Source: Shewanella inventionis
Lineage (GTDB): Bacteria > Pseudomonadota > Gammaproteobacteria > Enterobacterales > Shewanellaceae
Length of the DNA: 64,000 nucleotides
Assembly (NCBI RefSeq): GCF_014641855.1
Contig: NZ_BMII01000005.1
Coordinates: forward strand, 110,957-174,956
Direction: 5' to 3'
Positions 49,507-58,378 of the stretch are shown here, piece after piece (positions within the stretch are counted from its first letter, which is position 1; the number at the start of each line of letters is the position of its first letter). Made by a program: the position numbers and the translations under genes. Below the pieces are notes generated by a model. The model worked only from the letters and a program-made list of their open reading frames with translations. It was not told where the DNA came from and made no database searches.

Positions 49507-50565
49507 ATGATAACCCTTTTATTAATTGTATTTTTTGCTATATCCATTTCATTTTTATGCAGTATTTTTGAAGCCGTGCTTCTTTCCGTCACGCCAAGCT
49601 ATATTGCTAATCTAAAAGAACACTCGCCAAATATTGCTGCTAGATTGCACAAGCAAAAACAAAATATTGACTCACCATTAGTTTCAATTCTCACACTTAA
49701 CACAATATCCCACACTATGGGTGCATCTGTTGCTGGCGCACAAGCCGCCATCATTTTTGGCAGTGAAATGCTTGGTGTGTTTTCTGCAGTGCTTACTTTT
49801 TTGATTTTGTTTTTTTCTGAAATCATCCCCAAAATTATTGGAGCAAATCACTGGCGAAAGTTAGCGCCTACGGTATCGCTATGCTTATATTGGATGGAAA
49901 AACTCACGTTGCCATTAATTTGGTTGTCGCAAAAAGTCACAGGGTTATTAGGTAAAGGCGATAAAAATTTATACATGCGCCAAGAATTGAGCGCCATGAA
50001 CCAAATGGCTAAAGACAGCGGTGAGCTCAGTGAGCACGAATCACAAATACTGACCCAGATGTTGGCAATGAAAGACATGCCTGTAAGCCACATTATGACG
50101 CCACGTACAGTGATTTTTAAATTGCCAACCAACATGACAAACCAACAATTTGTTGAACAACATTTGAGCAGCCCGTTTACTCGCGTACCTGTTTACCAAG
50201 ACGATAGAGACAACGTTATCGGTTATATCAATCGCAATGACATTATTTTACATGCCAGATCGGCCCCGCAAACAGCGATTGGCGATTTTGTCAAAAACCT
50301 GCTGGTTGTTCCCTCATCCGTAGACGTGTTGCCTTTGTTCCAAACCATGATTAAACGCAACAGTAAAATAGCTCTCATCGTTGATGAATATGGCTCAAGT
50401 GAAGGAATTGTGACCATTGAGGATATTATTGAAACGTTAATTGGCCTAGAAATTGTTGACTCAAAAGACATTGCCCCTGATATGCAAGCCTTTGCCCGTA
50501 AACTCTGGCAACGCCGCATTGAAAGCAAGGGGCTGGTCATTTACGCTGACGCCGAAACCAATTAG
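49507..50565 (+). CDS. CNNM/CBS-domain membrane protein
   Basis: 352 residues. An N-terminal CNNM (DUF21) transmembrane domain with about four helices (including FFSEIIPKIIGANHWRKLAP) is followed by a CBS pair (about 190-315; HIMTPRTVIFKLPTN; KIALIVDEYGSSEGIVTIED). The family includes CorB/YfjD/PaeA-type magnesium, cobalt or cadaverine exporters and so-called hemolysins. The CorC_HlyC domain that usually follows the CBS pair is missing; only about 35 residues remain. That is a recognised shorter architecture, so this is not necessarily a truncation. Terminator downstream. Confidence 0.88.
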   Translation: MITLLLIVFFAISISFLCSIFEAVLLSVTPSYIANLKEHSPNIAARLHKQKQNIDSPLVSILTLNTISHTMGASVAGAQAAIIFGSEMLGVFSAVLTFLILFFSEIIPKIIGANHWRKLAPTVSLCLYWMEKLTLPLIWLSQKVTGLLGKGDKNLYMRQELSAMNQMAKDSGELSEHESQILTQMLAMKDMPVSHIMTPRTVIFKLPTNMTNQQFVEQHLSSPFTRVPVYQDDRDNVIGYINRNDIILHARSAPQTAIGDFVKNLLVVPSSVDVLPLFQTMIKRNSKIALIVDEYGSSEGIVTIEDIIETLIGLEIVDSKDIAPDMQAFARKLWQRRIESKGLVIYADAETN

Positions 50566-50585
50566 ATCACAGCCTTAATAATGAT

Positions 50586-50620
50586 TAGCCTCTCCCTATT
50601 GCTTGGGTGAGGCTATTTGT
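50586..50620 (+). terminator. Terminator after CNNM gene
   Basis: TAGCCTC-T-CCC stem with GGG-T-GAGGCTA around a short loop, followed by TTTGT. Moderate strength. Confidence 0.65.
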
Positions 50621-50681
50621 TCAACGGATGACAGCGTGATGCCCGATACGTTAAGATAGTGACATTACACAGAGGGAACTA

Positions 50682-52424
50682 ATGCAAAATTCTTATCGTT
50701 TATCCATCGCTCATATCAACGACACACATTCTAACTTTGAACCAAGCCCCGTCCAATTTTCGTTAACGACAAACCAACAAACCTATAAGTTGGAAGGACA
50801 TTCTGGTGGTTATGCTCGTTTAGGTTTTCAAATAGAGCAGGCAAGAGCGCAAGCTGCATTGCAGCAAACCCCTTTTTTATTTTTACATGGAGGCGATAGC
50901 TTTCAGGGCACCTTGTATTTTCGCGAATTTCAAGGCGCCGCTAATGCTCATTTGCTTAATTTACTCAAGCCTGACGCCATGGTTTTAGGCAATCATGAAA
51001 TTGATGCTGGTAACAGCCCAGTTCAAGCTTTTTTGAATCGGATTAATTTTCCAGTACTGGCCGGCAACATGGATTTAAGCCATGAAGATAGACTAAAAAC
51101 GGGCAGATTATATGGTCACCCCATGCTGTACGATTTTGATGACACCAGCGAAACAGCTAAAGTGTTAATTAAGCCCTTTCACGACAAAAAAATGGCCATT
51201 ATTGGCATCACCTTAGATCAAATGCGTTTAATCGCCCGCCCCGATCCTGACACCCATTTTGTCAATGCGATTGATACCACGCGAAAAACCATCGCCCGTT
51301 TAACACAGCAAGGCATTAAGCACATTATTGTGTTAAGTCATTTAGGGTTAGATCAAGACCGCGAATTAGCCGAGCAAGTAGACGGCATCAGTATTATCAT
51401 TGGTGGCCATTCACATACGTTACAAGGTCAAATGCGTGATATAGGCCTGAGCGATATCCCTTATGCCGAAACCATTAATAACACTCCTATACTGCATGCG
51501 GGAAAATATGCCGAAACACTGGGTTTGGCCGAGGTAATATTTGACCAACACGGCACTGTCACACAGCTTGTGGGTAATAATTACTTTATGCTCGATGACA
51601 AAATAACCGTAACACATGCGGTTAACCACAGCACAGTTGACATCACTACCTCTAACCTACTCGTTAAGCAATTATTTGCTCACCCAAGTATTAGGGGAGC
51701 CCAACACGATGAACATATACATCAAGTGATCCACACTCAATATCGACCATCTTTGGATGCATTAGAAAACCAAATATTAGCCCATATTCCCCGCGACTTT
51801 ATCCATACTCGATTACCGAGTAAACACTTGCCTCACGGCAGTGAAATTGCACCTTGGGTTAGCAGAAGCATGTACAAATCGGCTAAACGCATAGAGCCTA
51901 ATATTGATTTTGCATTACATAATGCTGGCGGTGTCAGGCAGTCTTTAAACAAAGGCCAACTGTCTTTAGCTGATGTAGTAGGACGTATTTTGCCCTTTGA
52001 GCTTCCACTCACCCTGTATCAAATTATGGGTAAATACATTATCGAAGCACTAGAATCATCGATTAACTGCGCCACAAATAACGGCATTATGGGAACAGGA
52101 GCCGGAAGCTTCCCCTACCCTTACGGACTGCGCTACTTTTACGATGGTAAAAAAGCCAAAGGCCAGCGCATTACTCAAATTGAAATTTATAAACAAGATG
52201 CCTGGCAGCCCTTACAGGAAGATAAACTGTATATTGGCGTTTCTAGCGCTTATACCGCAGCAGGTAAAGAAGGTTACGATGCCTTATTACATGCTCACTG
52301 GCAGCAACCTATTGAGCACCAAACGCTGCCAGAAGCCTTTGTTGACTTTGTTAGCCAGCACGGACATTTAATTGGCGGGCAACTTTTTGCGAATGTTCAC
52401 TACATTAGCCATCGTGACCCCTAA
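50682..52424 (+). CDS. 5'-nucleotidase / metallophosphatase family protein without signal peptide
   Basis: 580 residues of the UshA/2',3'-cyclic phosphodiesterase superfamily. Metal-binding motifs: IAHINDTHSNFEP, LHGGDSFQGTLYF, VLGNHEID, VLSHLGLDQDRELA and IGGHSHT. The C-terminal nucleotide-binding domain has HNAGGVRQSLNKGQLSLADV and FELPL. No signal peptide, Tat motif or lipobox is seen at MQNSYRLSIAHIND, so unlike UshA the enzyme should be cytoplasmic. GAGGGA precedes the ATG. The substrate is not predictable. Confidence 0.87.
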   Translation: MQNSYRLSIAHINDTHSNFEPSPVQFSLTTNQQTYKLEGHSGGYARLGFQIEQARAQAALQQTPFLFLHGGDSFQGTLYFREFQGAANAHLLNLLKPDAMVLGNHEIDAGNSPVQAFLNRINFPVLAGNMDLSHEDRLKTGRLYGHPMLYDFDDTSETAKVLIKPFHDKKMAIIGITLDQMRLIARPDPDTHFVNAIDTTRKTIARLTQQGIKHIIVLSHLGLDQDRELAEQVDGISIIIGGHSHTLQGQMRDIGLSDIPYAETINNTPILHAGKYAETLGLAEVIFDQHGTVTQLVGNNYFMLDDKITVTHAVNHSTVDITTSNLLVKQLFAHPSIRGAQHDEHIHQVIHTQYRPSLDALENQILAHIPRDFIHTRLPSKHLPHGSEIAPWVSRSMYKSAKRIEPNIDFALHNAGGVRQSLNKGQLSLADVVGRILPFELPLTLYQIMGKYIIEALESSINCATNNGIMGTGAGSFPYPYGLRYFYDGKKAKGQRITQIEIYKQDAWQPLQEDKLYIGVSSAYTAAGKEGYDALLHAHWQQPIEHQTLPEAFVDFVSQHGHLIGGQLFANVHYISHRDP

Positions 52425-52536
52425 CTAAACCGACAGTGATAATATGGGGTAGATCACAGACCCCATCTTCCTTACATGCTTAAATGCTGAAGTAATCCCT
52501 TGAGGATCTCTTTTAAATTGTATGACAGGACACTAT

Positions 52537-52839
52537 ATGAAAGCTAAATTGATTGCGCTTGCTGCCGCTACCACCCTAGCATTAGGGATTTCTTCTGTAT
52601 GGGCTCAAGGTGCATTACATCAAGGTGAAGTACTCGACACCATGAATGGCGGTGGGTATACCTATGTGCAGATTAAAGAAGCAGACAAAACATACTGGGC
52701 TGCAGGGCCACAAGCACAGGTTAAAAAAGGTGACACGGTTGAAGTGACCGAACAAATGTGGATGACCGATTTTGCTAGCTCAAGCTTAAATAGAACATTT
52801 GATAAAATCATGTTTGTGGGCAATATCAGTAAAAAGTAG
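52537..52839 (+). CDS. Small periplasmic NrfJ-like protein
   Basis: 100 residues from the Met at 52537: signal peptide (KLIALAAATTLALGISSVWA) then a compact domain (GEVLDTMNGGGYTYVQIKEA; YWAAGPQAQVKKGDTVEV) like the small proteins annotated NrfJ or NrfJ-related. The fold is probably OB-like. The role is unknown, though such proteins accompany periplasmic cytochrome systems. An extra five-codon extension to 52522 is possible. A terminator follows. Confidence 0.7.
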   Translation: MKAKLIALAAATTLALGISSVWAQGALHQGEVLDTMNGGGYTYVQIKEADKTYWAAGPQAQVKKGDTVEVTEQMWMTDFASSSLNRTFDKIMFVGNISKK

Positions 52840-52869
52840 TTCTTTAAAACAGTAAAAGTCGACATAATT

Positions 52870-52896
52870 GACCAATCATTAAGATTGGTCTTTTTT
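52870..52896 (+). terminator. Terminator directly abutting the GNAT start codon
   Basis: GACCAATC/GATTGGTC perfect stem with a five-base loop followed by TTTTTT. The last T touches the ATG at 52897, leaving no room for a ribosome binding site outside the hairpin. Confidence 0.75.
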
Positions 52897-53412
52897 ATGG
52901 AAAACTCCCACATACTGCACTGCCGCATAGTTGATTTTTCACCTCGCTTTGCAAGCGAAGTGAGCCAGCTTTACCACTCTGCCGTACAGCATATTGACCA
53001 CCCAAGATACCCACAAGCTAAATTAAACGCTTGGTCAGAAGCGCCTCGCTCAACTAAGTTTTGGCAATTAAAATACCAACGCAATAAAGCCTGGCTCGCG
53101 TTAAATCATCAAAACAAAGTAATAGGCTTTATCAGTATCGAAACCCAATTTAAGCATCAAGGCTATATAGACTGCCTGTATGTTGCCCCAACACATCAAC
53201 ATCGTGGTATTGCTCAGGCACTGTTTCAACAATTAGTGCAATGGGCTCAACAGCAAGACTACCCCCAACTAACCGTTGACGCGTCATATTTATCTAAAGG
53301 ATTGTTTGAAAAAAATGGCTTTACGCTAAATCACGTTAGTTACCAGTTAAAACGCGGCCAAACCTTCACAGGGTTTTACATGCAAAAACAACTAACAGAC
53401 TTAGCAAATTAG
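52897..53412 (+). CDS. GNAT-family N-acetyltransferase
   Basis: About 171 residues. The acetyl-CoA-binding motif A is visible in DCLYVAPTHQHRGIAQALFQ (the Q/RxxGxG/A loop as HQHRGIA), and motif B in NGFTLNHVSYQL. The substrate is unknown. The start is uncertain: the ATG at 52897 directly follows a terminator T-run and has no Shine-Dalgarno; TTG at 52885 lies inside the hairpin. Confidence 0.82.
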   Translation: MENSHILHCRIVDFSPRFASEVSQLYHSAVQHIDHPRYPQAKLNAWSEAPRSTKFWQLKYQRNKAWLALNHQNKVIGFISIETQFKHQGYIDCLYVAPTHQHRGIAQALFQQLVQWAQQQDYPQLTVDASYLSKGLFEKNGFTLNHVSYQLKRGQTFTGFYMQKQLTDLAN

Positions 53413-53463
53413 GAGTAAACACAAAACGGCAATAGGTCAGTTCGCACTGCTGGCAAAGTGAAA

Positions 53464-53637
53464 TTATCGTTTCAAAAGCGGTTGTAACATTTCTTCTAGG
53501 CCATTGAGTTTAACCTCGTACATCAAGGCTAACTGTTCACCGAGCTTCCCCTCTGGAAAACCCTTTGCATGAAACCACACCAAATAAGGTTCAGGTAATT
53601 GCAACAACTTACGCCCGGCATACTTTCCAAAAGGCAT
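53464..53637 (-). pseudogene. DUF3820 family gene, 5' end frameshifted
   Basis: From the ATG at 53637 the frame encodes 57 residues (begins MPFGKYAGRKLLQLPEPYLV; ends LNGLEEMLQPLLKR), a clear match to DUF3820, sometimes labelled quorum-sensing-regulated virulence factor. Family members start about 12-14 residues earlier. Here an ATG with a perfect AAGGA site lies at 53665 but reads only MHEQQD before TAA (53645-53647). The expected INQT just before MPFGKYAG is present in the downstream frame. Either the gene is broken by a small indel, or the short leader is translated and ribosomes reinitiate at 53637, seven bases after the stop. Confidence 0.75.
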
Positions 53638-53665
53638 CGTTTGATTAATCTTGTTGTTCGTGCAT

Positions 53666-54091
53666 CAGCTAGTCCTTAGATCTATTGTTAATGGATTTTA
53701 ACACACGCATTTAACGTTTTAGCCAAGGGGATTCTTCATATTCATTATATCAATTGGCTATATCAAACAAGTTAAATAGAAATATTAGCAATATAACATT
53801 CAGTGACACGGCAGATAACACCACTGACATCACATCTCTCATTGCTGTTAGTCATCAAAAAAACGCAGTAAGTAATTATCATATTTAACTTTTAAGTAAC
53901 ATTGACACCTCAAATTAATGACTGTCAACTTTCTGCCATTTTGAGTATTTGCGTCAATAAAAAAGCGTACTGACAATTACAAAAAAACGTCAAAAATCAG
54001 CTAATTGACGAAAGCCACACAACAACATACAGTTATATTAAGCACAAAATTTGGCCATGGTATGCCCTACTGTTGCCCGATATAGAGGACA
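53666..54091. other. AT-rich region upstream of parA
   Basis: About 425 bp without a gene. CGTCAA occurs at 53952-53957 and 53988-53993, and its inverse TTGACG at 54005-54010, giving an inverted repeat with an 11-base gap. This is a plausible operator or centromere-like site for the partition proteins that follow, but it is unproven. Confidence 0.4.
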
Positions 54092-54844
54092 ATGTTGATG
54101 ATTATATTAGTCGGTGGAGAAAAAGGCGGCAGTGGTAAAAGCTGCATAGCGCAAAACATTGCGGTTTTTTTAACTACAGAAGCTCACGCCAGTGTCATTA
54201 TGGTAGATTGCGATCCCCAGCGCACCACATCAGATTGGATCCAGGCACGCAATAATAACCCAGATTTACCAACCATTAACTGCGTGCAATTATATGGCAA
54301 AATTCGTAATGACTTACTAAGCCTAGAGCAGCACTACGACTATGTCATTGTCGATTGTGGCGGTCAAGATAACCTTGCCCTACGCGCTTCGATGTCGGTC
54401 GCCTCACATGTACTAATGCCATTAAGACCCAAGCGCCGTGATTTAAAAACCGTTAGCCACATGGACGATATTATCTCTACTTGCTTAATGATAAACCCAA
54501 AAATGCAAGCATCTTTTGTCATTACCCAATGCCCGAGTTTACCGAACCAAGCGAACCGTATTACAGAAGCTAAAGAAGTATGCCGTACATACAACGTTAA
54601 TGTACTTGACGCGATCAACTACAGTAGAAATATTTATGACGACAGCGAAGAATCGGGATTATCGGTGTTCGAGTTAGAACCTAAGGGTAAAGCAACAGAA
54701 GAAATGCGCAGCATTGCCTGCGAATTACTAGGCATAACAGATGCAAAACAACTAATTGAACAACGCAATAATATCACTAACGTGAACACTTTGAGAGGAA
54801 ATTATGGGACTAGCCGATCTCAAGAAAAACGCTTCGTTATGTAA
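54092..54844 (+). CDS. ParA-family ATPase (plasmid-type, orphan)
   Basis: A 250-residue MinD/ParA ATPase. The deviant Walker A is GGEKGGSGKS (with the signature Lys), switch I includes DCDPQRTTSDW and Walker B is VIVDCGG. No N-terminal helix-turn-helix is present, so it is of the small, type Ib-like kind. AGAGGA stands before the ATG. Its last 41 bases overlap the start of the ribbon-helix-helix gene. No ParB or replication gene lies nearby, so it is an orphan chromosomal pair, perhaps a remnant of an integrated element or a cargo-positioning system. Confidence 0.9.
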   Translation: MLMIILVGGEKGGSGKSCIAQNIAVFLTTEAHASVIMVDCDPQRTTSDWIQARNNNPDLPTINCVQLYGKIRNDLLSLEQHYDYVIVDCGGQDNLALRASMSVASHVLMPLRPKRRDLKTVSHMDDIISTCLMINPKMQASFVITQCPSLPNQANRITEAKEVCRTYNVNVLDAINYSRNIYDDSEESGLSVFELEPKGKATEEMRSIACELLGITDAKQLIEQRNNITNVNTLRGNYGTSRSQEKRFVM

Positions 54845-55205
54845 AAGCGACCGCCCCATTGCGATTACAGTAGATGACTTTATTGCCGCAGCCGACTTGT
54901 ATGCAGCAGGGCTTAACACGCGCTCTTCGGATTGCATTAACGCCATTGCCAAGCCAACCAACGTAGTGGATTTTTTACAAAGAAAATATCAACAGCACAA
55001 TACCATGACGCAAACATCGCCTGTGCCCAAAAAGCCATACAAGCGTTGTACTTTTACCTTAAGTGAGACTGCTATAGAACAACTAACAACATTGAGCCAA
55101 ACAGGACAAGTAGCAAAATCCAAGCTTATTAGGCAACTCATAGCACATTATTTTTCACTAACGCCTGAGCAGCAAAAACGTATCGACGCAAATTTTAACG
55201 ACTAA
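54804..55205 (+). CDS. Ribbon-helix-helix partner of ParA
   Basis: 133 residues from the ATG at 54804, preceded by AGAGGA. The N-terminal ~60 residues (KKNASLCKSDRPIAITVDDF; RSSDCINAIAKPTNVVDFL) are of unknown fold. The C-terminal part (CTFTLSETAIEQLTTLSQTG, then KSKLIRQLIAHYF) has the strand-helix-helix pattern of RHH DNA-binding proteins. By analogy with ParA/RHH (ParG, CopG-like) pairs it could bind a site upstream and stimulate the ATPase; this is inference. Overlaps the parA gene by 41 bases in another frame. Confidence 0.75.
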   Translation: MGLADLKKNASLCKSDRPIAITVDDFIAAADLYAAGLNTRSSDCINAIAKPTNVVDFLQRKYQQHNTMTQTSPVPKKPYKRCTFTLSETAIEQLTTLSQTGQVAKSKLIRQLIAHYFSLTPEQQKRIDANFND

Positions 55206-55362
55206 ACTCAACTCAAATTTACCGCTTTTACAGTCTATCCCCACCCTTTGCTGGCAGCAAATTGAGCCATTTTATTTGTATGCCAGTATTTTTCTCCCTT
55301 GCTTGAATTTAACCCAATCCTCCCCCATTAAGAGTTTATGGCTGTTATCATTAGGAAAACCA

Positions 55363-56187
55363 ATGCTAGCGATTGTACTTGTCGTCATTGTGTCACTATT
55401 AGCGATCGCATGGATTGGCACTAGCCGCTGGCGTAAACAGCGGCAACGAAAACGCATTACCTCTAAGCCCTTTCCACATGCATGGCGCGCAATACTTAAA
55501 GCTCGTTTTCCATATTTTAAAGCCATGCCAACCGATCTACAGTTACAGCTCAAAAAGCACATCCAGGTGTTTATTGAAGAAAAGCAATTTGTGGGCTGCA
55601 ATGGCTTTACCATCAATGACGAAGTAAAAGTAACCATTGCCGCACAGGCCTGCTTATTGTTGCTTAATCGCCAAACAGACTATTACCCCAAATTGAAACA
55701 AATCCTTGTTTACCCCGCCGCGTTTATTGTTGAGCAAAATCGAACTGATATGGCTGGCGTTCAATCGACCCAACGCAATATTTTACTAGGTGAGTCTTGG
55801 GAATATGGCAAAGTAGTATTGTCATGGCACAGCACATTGGAAGGCGCCGCAGATCCCTTTGACGGCAGTAATGTTGTGATCCACGAATTTGCACACCAAC
55901 TGGATCAAGAAGATGGCAGCGCTAATGGTGCACCACCGCTTCGCGACATCACGACATACCGTTCATGGTCGCAAACATTAGGCGAAGAATTTAAACAACT
56001 TCAGCATTGCGCAGCTCACCATAAACCGTCATTATTTAATTATTATGGTGCCACTAATCCAGCAGAGTTTTTTGCCGTGATCAGTGAAACGTTTTTTGAA
56101 CGTCCAGTTGAGTTTTACCAGCAACACCAAAAACTGTATCAGGAGTTAAGCCAGTTTTATCACTTAGATCCAATGCATTGGCACTAA
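55363..56187 (+). CDS. mtfA: MtfA-like zinc metallopeptidase (M90)
   Basis: About 274 residues. The start at 55363 has AGGA seven bases upstream; the frame is open from 55276 but without such a site. N-terminal TM helix (AIVLVVIVSLLAIAWI), then the MtfA peptidase domain with zinc motif VIHEFAHQLDQEDGSANGAP and downstream PAEFFAVISETFFERP carrying the third ligand Glu. E. coli MtfA binds the repressor Mlc and is an aminopeptidase. The membrane anchor here matches the longer form common in marine gammaproteobacteria. Confidence 0.9.
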   Translation: MLAIVLVVIVSLLAIAWIGTSRWRKQRQRKRITSKPFPHAWRAILKARFPYFKAMPTDLQLQLKKHIQVFIEEKQFVGCNGFTINDEVKVTIAAQACLLLLNRQTDYYPKLKQILVYPAAFIVEQNRTDMAGVQSTQRNILLGESWEYGKVVLSWHSTLEGAADPFDGSNVVIHEFAHQLDQEDGSANGAPPLRDITTYRSWSQTLGEEFKQLQHCAAHHKPSLFNYYGATNPAEFFAVISETFFERPVEFYQQHQKLYQELSQFYHLDPMHWH

Positions 56188-56246
56188 CACTTAACTAAAT
56201 TGAATTGAATTGACACAAAAACAACATCAATAATCTAAGGGACACT

Positions 56247-56846
56247 ATGCAATCGATTATTCACCGACTTGGTTTTATCGCTATGTTAGTCACTACAGCT
56301 GCGGCATTTGACTTACATGCAGCACAGGCTAATGCACAAACTCCAGACCAAACTGAGCAAAAAAATATTGCCGTGAGCGAGCATGTGAGTTCAGAAAGCC
56401 AGGCTGTTATTAACGATCTTAACCACAAAACAGACTTGGTCGATAGCCAGGGGTTATCAGCAGAAAACAGCCAGGCCGTAAGCGCAATACTCAACAAATT
56501 ACATGAAAGTGCAGCTGTCGCCGACTGGAGCACCTATTTCAGTTTATACCATCCACAGGCGGTATTTATTGGCACAGATAACTCAGAACGGTGGAATATG
56601 GTTGAATTTGAGCGATATGCTAAACCGACCAAAGGTTGGCGATATGAGCTTCAATCTCGCCACTTATTACAAATCGATGATACGATTTTATTTGACGAGC
56701 AATTGTATAGTTCAGCGTATGGCGTTAGCCGTGGCACAGGCGCGCTAGTTAACACAGAGCAAGGCTGGAAAATAGCTCAATACCATTTAAGTTTTCCGAT
56801 CCCTAATGATAAAGCGAAACGTATCACCAGCTTAATTATGCAGTAG
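56247..56846 (+). CDS. Exported NTF2-like (SnoaL-type) protein
   Basis: 199 residues with a signal peptide (ends near LHA-AQ), a Gln/Ser-rich linker to about 75, then an NTF2/SnoaL-like fold (KLHESAAVADWSTYFSLYHP; QAVFIGTDNSERW; GTGALVNTEQGWKIAQYHLS). The acidic/aromatic pocket suggests a ligand-binding or small enzymatic role; the function is unknown. AAGGGA precedes the ATG. Single gene with its own terminator. Confidence 0.8.
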   Translation: MQSIIHRLGFIAMLVTTAAAFDLHAAQANAQTPDQTEQKNIAVSEHVSSESQAVINDLNHKTDLVDSQGLSAENSQAVSAILNKLHESAAVADWSTYFSLYHPQAVFIGTDNSERWNMVEFERYAKPTKGWRYELQSRHLLQIDDTILFDEQLYSSAYGVSRGTGALVNTEQGWKIAQYHLSFPIPNDKAKRITSLIMQ

Positions 56847-56866
56847 CAATACAGTTGCAAGGCAAT

Positions 56867-56899
56867 AAAAAAGAGATGGCCATTAGCCATCTCTTTTTT
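56867..56899. terminator. Bidirectional terminator
   Basis: AAAAAAGAGATGGC/GCCATCTCTTTTTT perfect 14-bp stem with a five-base loop, between the NTF2-like gene and the convergent HDOD gene. Confidence 0.9.
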
Positions 56900-56914
56900 A
56901 TTCACGCCCTAACA

Positions 56915-58378
56915 TCAGCTCATCGACACGGTAAAACACACATTCGCTAACTGACAAAAATGGGTAAAGCTGTCGTTATCTTGTTGTTCAAAATGCCGAC
57001 TACTCACATGTCGATCGGCATAAAATAACCCTAGCACTTTAGTACCGACAGTCAGTGGTGCGATTAAAAATCCAAACGATGATAACTTCTCGACTAGCGG
57101 ATCGTCTAATTGCACTTTGCAGTCCTGCGACGAAGGCGCGTTAACCCAAATACTTCTTTTTTGTTCAATACATTGGCTAAATACTGATTGGGGATCATTT
57201 AACTCAATCACAAACGCTTGCTTAAGCATTTCTGCATCTTCGCCCATCATAACTCTAGGCTGAAGCAATTTACGACTAGGTGATAATAATAAAACCCCGC
57301 AACGGTCGACACCAACGCCCGTTAAAATACCTTCTAGGGTCGCTTGCATAATTTGGTTAAAGTCTGTTTTAACGACAGCATATTGGGTTAACTGACGTAA
57401 CTTGCTAAGTTGATAGCCTTGATCTGTCTGGCGTACTAACACACCTTGCTCAGGCGAGTTGTCACTTTCGAGTAAACAAGTCGTATCAGGTAAATAGGAC
57501 ACTATTGCTTTGGCACCATAAGCGATCGCCAATTTTTGTGTATTCTCACTGCAATGCATGACTCGTTTAGTCATTTCTTCAACACTCACATCAATCAACT
57601 CTGCTGCCTGCGTGAGGTATTTTTGCAATTCTTTTGGGTTAACATCAGACTGAATTAACGCTTCAGACAACTTATCGGCAATAAAAACACAGCGAATTTC
57701 GGGCATACGTTCATCGGGTTGCAAAAGTGACTTTTGCAATACCTCACCTAAGCCCCAACTGCGAGCAATACCTTGAGTAAGTTGCAAAAATGAGGCGCCC
57801 AACTCAGATCGAATAATAAAATTTTGCTCCGTTTTATCGGTCACGCTGACTAATTTACGGTCAAGAGAATCGGTAAACTCTCCCCCCATACTCCAAAAGG
57901 CACTTTCACCAATTCGATATAACAACGAGGCAATAAACACTTCTTCGCGTAACGCATCGCCTCTGCCATTCATCATCATTCGCGCCAGCATAGCCGCTTG
58001 AAACGACTGAGCCATGAGTTTTAATAACCGCTGATATACGCCTTCAGACAAGTGTTTATTTTCTAGCAAGCTGGTCAGTAGTTTGGCGGTAATACAAATA
58101 TTGCGGATAGTATCAAAACCTAGCACAACCGCAGCGCGGCTCACTGTTGAAACTTGATTAATCCCCTTGTTATAAATAGCACTGTTCGCGACACGTAAAA
58201 TACGTGACGTGAGCGCATTATCATGCATCACGCTGCGGCCGAGTAACGCCATAGAGGACACATCATCTTTTGCTAACTTTTCTAAACTTCGAACCGTTGA
58301 ACATAACGCGGGCATTTCTTGATCACTGATGCGTTTAGTCCAGTAATCGGCACCTTTTGACTGAATAGAGGGTTTCAA
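56915..58378 (-). CDS. HDOD-GAF domain signalling protein
   Basis: 487 residues. The N-terminal HDOD domain (about 20-220; LGRSVMHDNALTSRILRVAN; AAVVLGFDTIRNICIT) lacks an HD metal site as usual for HDOD. A C-terminal GAF domain (about 340-485; QIMQATLEGILTGVGVDRCG; APLTVGTKVLGLFYADRH) follows. Such proteins are thought to be signalling scaffolds for motility, biofilm or stress; the ligand is unknown. Single gene. Confidence 0.88.
   Translation of the reverse strand: MKPSIQSKGADYWTKRISDQEMPALCSTVRSLEKLAKDDVSSMALLGRSVMHDNALTSRILRVANSAIYNKGINQVSTVSRAAVVLGFDTIRNICITAKLLTSLLENKHLSEGVYQRLLKLMAQSFQAAMLARMMMNGRGDALREEVFIASLLYRIGESAFWSMGGEFTDSLDRKLVSVTDKTEQNFIIRSELGASFLQLTQGIARSWGLGEVLQKSLLQPDERMPEIRCVFIADKLSEALIQSDVNPKELQKYLTQAAELIDVSVEEMTKRVMHCSENTQKLAIAYGAKAIVSYLPDTTCLLESDNSPEQGVLVRQTDQGYQLSKLRQLTQYAVVKTDFNQIMQATLEGILTGVGVDRCGVLLLSPSRKLLQPRVMMGEDAEMLKQAFVIELNDPQSVFSQCIEQKRSIWVNAPSSQDCKVQLDDPLVEKLSSFGFLIAPLTVGTKVLGLFYADRHVSSRHFEQQDNDSFTHFCQLANVCFTVSMS

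Noticed and set aside
49507..50565. CNNM protein called as a truncated pseudogene for lack of the CorC_HlyC domain
   Set aside because: Shorter CNNM plus CBS proteins are a known architecture, and the gene has a normal end and terminator.
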